Below are positions 7,332 through 10,357 of a stretch of DNA of 10,357 nt, piece after piece. The DNA comes from Ignavibacteriales bacterium (GTDB lineage Bacteria > Bacteroidota > Ignavibacteria > Ignavibacteriales > Melioribacteraceae). Where the stretch lies: positions 1 through 10,357 of the forward strand of contig JALWSN010000601.1 of the NCBI GenBank assembly GCA_027080245.1. The letters are read 5' to 3'. How positions within the stretch are numbered: position 1 is the first letter of the stretch; each line of letters opens with the position of its first letter. Below the pieces are notes generated by a model. The model saw only the letters and a list, made by a program, of their open reading frames with translations. It was not told the DNA's origin and ran no database searches. The position numbers and the translations under genes were made by a program.

Positions 7332-8231
7332 CTAAAAAATGTCTACGTTTAACCCACCGTTGTTAAGCTGTTTAATTAATATTTCGGTAAGCTTGTTTAA
7401 TTTTTTAATCGTTTCGCGCAGTTGCGTCAAATATTTTTTGTCATAAATAATTTTGCCTAAGTTGTTTTTCTTGTTTTTAATTTCACTGGTAAAGGAATTT
7501 AGAGAGTCGACTAATTTTTTTGAACTTAAAACAAATTTGTTCCCGTTATTAACGAGGGAATTAATTCCCTTGCCGTTTTGTTTAAGCAAAGAATCGATTG
7601 CTAAAACTAAACTATTGCTATTGACAATTAAATTGCTTAGCAAATTTTTATTAGACGCAATGAATTCGTTGGCGCTTTTAGCCGTCGCGTTTACGTTACT
7701 CAGGGCATCCATTAGTTTTGTTTTTATTGAATCCCCGCGCATGAGGCCGTTCAAACTGTTTAAGGCTACTCTTAATTGCTTTACAATTGTAGTAATATCG
7801 GACTGTAAGGAACTTAACGCCGCTACGGCAGTGGAAATATCGCCTAAAAATTTACCATTGTAAGTTTTGCTTAAATCGAGAGGAATATTCGAACGTCCCG
7901 AGTAAATTTCAACTTTTTTTCCGCCCATCAAATCGAGCATCATTATCGAAAATGTCGCGTCGGAGAACAACTTGGCGTCCTTGTCCAATGTAATTACCGT
8001 CAGAACGCTGTCCCCGCTTAACGAAACGTCTTTAATAAATCCCTTTTTCACCCCATTAATCATTACCGGGTCTCCCGTTTCCAGTCCGGCAACTCTCCCG
8101 AATTTTACTTTAAGAATTTTTTTATCGTTGAAAAGGGAAAGGTTTTTTGTCCACCCTAAAATCCACAGGAATGTAATTAAGCCTACTAAAACAGTTAATC
8201 CAACTTTAATTTCAGTTTTTTTGTTTTCCAT
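7332..8231 (-). CDS. MCE (MlaD-type) lipid-transport protein
   Basis: From ATG 8231 it has 299 residues: a short cytoplasmic tail, one membrane helix (about 9-28), an MCE domain (about 37-113, with VAGLETGDPVMINGVKKGFI and the LMGGKKVEIYSG ending), then a long helical tail (about 125-299) rich in Asn, Ser, Leu and Lys. MCE proteins form inner-membrane-anchored periplasmic hexamers that shuttle phospholipids between membranes with MlaE-type permeases and MlaF-type ATPases. No permease or ATPase gene is present in the window, so the partners are encoded elsewhere or outside it. A TTG at 8240 is an alternative start three codons earlier, just after an in-frame TAG further upstream. Neither start has a strong ribosome site, fitting coupling to the preceding gene, which it overlaps by 20 bases. 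The exact substrate is unknown. Confidence 0.9.
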   Translation of the reverse strand: MENKKTEIKVGLTVLVGLITFLWILGWTKNLSLFNDKKILKVKFGRVAGLETGDPVMINGVKKGFIKDVSLSGDSVLTVITLDKDAKLFSDATFSIMMLDLMGGKKVEIYSGRSNIPLDLSKTYNGKFLGDISTAVAALSSLQSDITTIVKQLRVALNSLNGLMRGDSIKTKLMDALSNVNATAKSANEFIASNKNLLSNLIVNSNSLVLAIDSLLKQNGKGINSLVNNGNKFVLSSKKLVDSLNSFTSEIKNKKNNLGKIIYDKKYLTQLRETIKKLNKLTEILIKQLNNGGLNVDIF

Positions 8232-8580
8232 ATTGTTCAATCTTTTTTTCTAAACTACTTAATTTATTTAAGTCGGGAATTTTTTGCTTGATTATTTTAT
8301 TTAAATCTTTGTAAATTTTTTTTAATGAAAAATAATTCAACTTATTCAAATTTTTGCCGAGGCTAATTTTAATTTTTTTAATTTTGTTTTTTAAGCTGTC
8401 GGAAACGCTTCGTTCCATTTTTATTTGAAGGTTGTTAATGATTTTATTGTAAAGAGCGAATTTTATTTTGCTTTCAACGGGAGTAATTATGTCCTTTTGG
8501 TGAACGTTAAAGACGTAGTAAAGGGAAGCCGCAAAAATTGCCGCAAAAAAAATCAAATAAAACAGGCAACCCCGTTTCAT
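8212..8580 (-). CDS. Small membrane-anchored lysine-rich helical protein of unknown function
   Basis: I do not recognise this 122-residue protein. A short basic start (MKRG) leads into one hydrophobic helix (about 5-24), most simply an inner-membrane anchor with the rest in the periplasm. Residues 28-122 are predicted by eye to be almost all helix, rich in Lys, Ile, Asn and Leu with heptad-like spacing (NKIINNLQIKMERSVSDSL, then LNKLSSLEKKIEQYGK), suggesting a coiled coil. The only cysteine is C5, and no lipobox follows the helix. Its ATG overlaps the CNNM stop in the arrangement ATGA, and its end overlaps the MCE gene by 20 bases, so it is very probably translated with both. Composition is more AT-rich than its neighbours. 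The reading frame is well supported by position; the function is open. Confidence 0.75.
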   Translation of the reverse strand: MKRGCLFYLIFFAAIFAASLYYVFNVHQKDIITPVESKIKFALYNKIINNLQIKMERSVSDSLKNKIKKIKISLGKNLNKLNYFSLKKIYKDLNKIIKQKIPDLNKLSSLEKKIEQYGKQKN

Positions 8581-9857
8581 TGTTCTTCTAACTTTTCAAC
8601 TAAAACGCGGTTAATCCTTTGGTGCTTAACTTCTTTAACGGTAAATCTAAATCCGTCCTTTTCGAAGCTGTAACCTTCGGTAGGAATTTCGCCGGCGTGA
8701 CTAAAGATGTAGCCGCCAAGGGTGTCGTAGTCGGCGTTTTCCAAATCGAGGTTAGCTCCAAGCTCATCGTTAAATTCTTCGATATTTACTTTAGCCAGCA
8801 CGCTGTAGGCGTTTTCGCTAAGCTTGGTAATTTCGTTTTCTTCCTTGTCGTACTCGTCTCGGATTTCCCCGACAATTTTTTCAATAATATCTTCAAGCGA
8901 GATCAACCCCGCCGTACCGCCGTATTCGTCCACAACAATTCCAATGTGAATATTTTTCTCCTGGAATTCGTGCATTAACTCGCTGATTAATTTATTCTCG
9001 GGAATGAAGAAAACCTCGCGGCCTAATTTTTTTAGGTTCAGGTTGCGGGCTAAATCTTCGTTGTAAATGAAGGGCAGCAAATCCTTGGCGTAAAGTATTC
9101 CTATTATCCTGTCGATGTTACCTTCGTAAATTGGTATTCTGCTGTGCCCCGAGTCCGTAACTACTTTAAGCGCCTCGTCGAATTTGTAATCGACGGAGAT
9201 CGCGGTAATATCTACGCGCGGCGTCATTACTTCCCTTACGGTAATAGCGCTAAAAGAAACTAATCCGTCAATCAAATCGTGTTCCTTTTTTTCAATTGTG
9301 CCCGATTCCATTCCCAAATCGGCAAGTTCTTTAAGTTCTGACGAAAGCAGCGCCGAGCGTTCGCGCTCGTATTTGAATTTAGGCACGAAAGATTTAATTA
9401 AATCCGTAAGTGTGCGGCTAATTGGGTAAAGGATTACGTTAAGCCAGTAAAGAGGAATAGAGGCGGTTTTGGCAAACGCGTAAGGGCGTTTAACGGCAAT
9501 GGCTTTTGGCGTTATTTCCCCGAAGAGTAAGATTATTATTGTTAAAATAATTATTTGCAAAAGCAGTAGAAGATTTACCGAGAGATTGTTTGCTTTTGCA
9601 ATTTGAAGAGCAAGCGTAACTGAAAGAATGGAAGCCGCTACATTAGAGATTGTGTTTCCCATAAGTATTGTAACCAGTAGCCTTTGCGGCTCTTTAAGCA
9701 AATCAATAATGTAGCGGTCCGGAATGTTTCTTACTTTTTTAGGGATTAATTTTTTACTTTCCAGCGCAAAAAGACTTACCTCGGAACCCGAAAACAAAAA
9801 CGAAAAAAATAGTGAAATGATTAGTAAAATTAAGTTAACTAAAGACTCGGTCTCCAA
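8577..9857 (-). CDS. CNNM/CorC-HlyC family membrane protein with CBS pair (GldE-like)
   Basis: This 426-residue protein has a DUF21/CNNM membrane domain (about 1-165, hydrophobic segments near 6-22, 60-85, 95-113 and 133-147) with FSGSE (22-26) and FGEITPKA (112-119), a CBS pair (about 205-330, with REVMTPR, SRIPIY and GIVVDEYGGTAGLISLEDI) and a C-terminal CorC_HlyC domain (about 345-425). Relatives are Mg2+/Co2+ export or homeostasis proteins regulated by nucleotide binding to the CBS pair. GldE of Bacteroidota, linked to gliding and secretion, has the same architecture and also sits beside ssb. The start is TTG 9857: an in-frame TAA lies two codons upstream and no ATG follows before the first membrane helix. 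It lies 35 bases after ssb and overlaps the next gene by 4. Ion specificity cannot be read from sequence. Confidence 0.93.
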   Translation of the reverse strand: METESLVNLILLIISLFFSFLFSGSEVSLFALESKKLIPKKVRNIPDRYIIDLLKEPQRLLVTILMGNTISNVAASILSVTLALQIAKANNLSVNLLLLLQIIILTIIILLFGEITPKAIAVKRPYAFAKTASIPLYWLNVILYPISRTLTDLIKSFVPKFKYERERSALLSSELKELADLGMESGTIEKKEHDLIDGLVSFSAITVREVMTPRVDITAISVDYKFDEALKVVTDSGHSRIPIYEGNIDRIIGILYAKDLLPFIYNEDLARNLNLKKLGREVFFIPENKLISELMHEFQEKNIHIGIVVDEYGGTAGLISLEDIIEKIVGEIRDEYDKEENEITKLSENAYSVLAKVNIEEFNDELGANLDLENADYDTLGGYIFSHAGEIPTEGYSFEKDGFRFTVKEVKHQRINRVLVEKLEEQ

Positions 9858-9892
9858 ATATTCTTACAATCCCAACTAATTAAACATAACAA

Positions 9893-10318
9893 TTAAAAAG
9901 GTAAATCTTCTCCCGCGTCAGCTGTATCGGGCGGAACATTTGAATATTCGGCTTTCGGCTCGGAGGCTTTGAATCCTTCCGACTGGCCTGCTGCATCGAG
10001 CGGAATAAGTTTTTCGGCAATTATTTCAGTAATGTAAACTGTTTGCCCTTGTTTGTTTTCGTAGCTTCTTTTGTTTAATCTTCCTTCCACGTAAAATTTT
10101 TTGCCTTTTTTTAATTTGTCTCTCATGTAGTCCGAAAGATTAAACGCAACTACGTTGTGCCAGGTAGTGTCGTTTACCCAGTTACCATCTTTCCCTTTGT
10201 AACTGTGGGTGGTAGCTAATGAAAATGAAGTTACAGGGACGTCGTTGACGGTCATTCTGTTTTCAGCGTCGCCGCCAAGATTTCCGATTAACATTACTTT
10301 GTTTAATGAGAACGCCAC
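9893..10318 (-). CDS. ssb: Single-stranded DNA-binding protein
   Basis: This 141-residue SSB binds single-stranded DNA in replication, recombination and repair and recruits partners through its tail. The OB fold occupies about 1-108: NKVMLIGNLGGDAE (6-19), conserved W54 in TTWHNVVAF, and KGKKFYVEGRLNKRSYENK (71-89). The linker is short (about 25 residues), and the acidic tip is EDLPF, a mild variant of the usual DDIPF. The start is GTG 10318, preceded in frame by a TGA two codons upstream and by GAGG at 6-base spacing; the next Met (M9) would cut the first strand. Only 39 bases of upstream DNA are visible, so its promoter and any upstream gene cannot be judged. Confidence 0.97.
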   Translation of the reverse strand: MAFSLNKVMLIGNLGGDAENRMTVNDVPVTSFSLATTHSYKGKDGNWVNDTTWHNVVAFNLSDYMRDKLKKGKKFYVEGRLNKRSYENKQGQTVYITEIIAEKLIPLDAAGQSEGFKASEPKAEYSNVPPDTADAGEDLPF

Positions 10319-10321
10319 TGT

Positions 10322-10328
10322 TCACCTC
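10322..10328 (-). promoter_or_regulatory. Shine-Dalgarno for ssb supporting a GTG start
   Basis: The minus strand reads GAGGTGA, then ACA, then GTG at 10318. The TGA inside the motif is in frame with the gene, which excludes any earlier start. Confidence 0.7.
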
Positions 10329-10357
10329 GCTTTGTTTTAAAATAAAATTTACTTCTT

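Noticed and set aside
7453..7863. Long plus-strand open frame antisense to the MCE gene, and similar plus-strand frames elsewhere
   Set aside because: They are mirror frames of well-supported minus-strand genes with low-complexity translations and no domain, ribosome site or promoter of their own.

Overview
The window is AT-rich bacterial chromosome in which every supported gene lies on the minus strand, so transcription runs from base 10357 down towards base 1. The content (ssb next to a CNNM/CBS membrane protein, an AcpS, an MnmA, an MCE-domain protein implying a double-membrane envelope, and a cytoplasmic multi-PAS kinase with HDOD and HD-GYP-like partners) fits a free-living Gram-negative bacterium. 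The style of several proteins and the ssb-CNNM linkage suggest the Bacteroidota/Chlorobiota/Ignavibacteriota group, with Ignavibacteria-like lineages my best guess. That placement is an inference and I could not test it. Start codons are unusually mixed: GTG or TTG is forced or favoured for ssb, the CNNM gene, mnmA and the HNH gene.

Right block (10318 down to 5683), in transcription order: single-stranded DNA-binding protein (ssb); a CNNM/CorC-type membrane protein with a CBS pair; a small membrane-anchored, lysine-rich helical protein overlapping it by 4 bases; an MCE/MlaD-type lipid-transport protein overlapping that one by about 20 bases; holo-ACP synthase (acpS); and tRNA 2-thiouridylase (mnmA). 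Most gaps are 0 to 42 bases. The exception is the 125 bases before mnmA, which hold a promoter-like sequence. The tight overlaps from the CNNM gene to the MCE gene suggest one membrane-related co-translated set.

Middle (5682 down to 4658): a gene-free 326-base stretch, then an HNH endonuclease-fold protein. Its best Shine-Dalgarno sequence sits about 14 codons too far upstream for the predicted GTG start. A 207-base gap with a weak promoter-like sequence follows.

Left block (4657 down to 1): a signalling cassette. A soluble PAS-PAS-GAF-like-PAS histidine kinase overlaps by 8 bases a response regulator with an HDOD output domain. The stop codon of that gene abuts the ATG of a second response regulator, which runs off the left edge. 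The second regulator resembles the HD-GYP cyclic-di-GMP phosphodiesterase family but has Ser-Gln where the catalytic His-Asp should be and lacks the GYP-region histidines. The HDOD protein, from a family usually regarded as non-catalytic, keeps an apparently complete set of HD-type metal ligands. This inversion of expected chemistry within one three-gene cassette is the most interesting feature of the window. No RNA genes, mobile elements or CRISPR arrays were seen.
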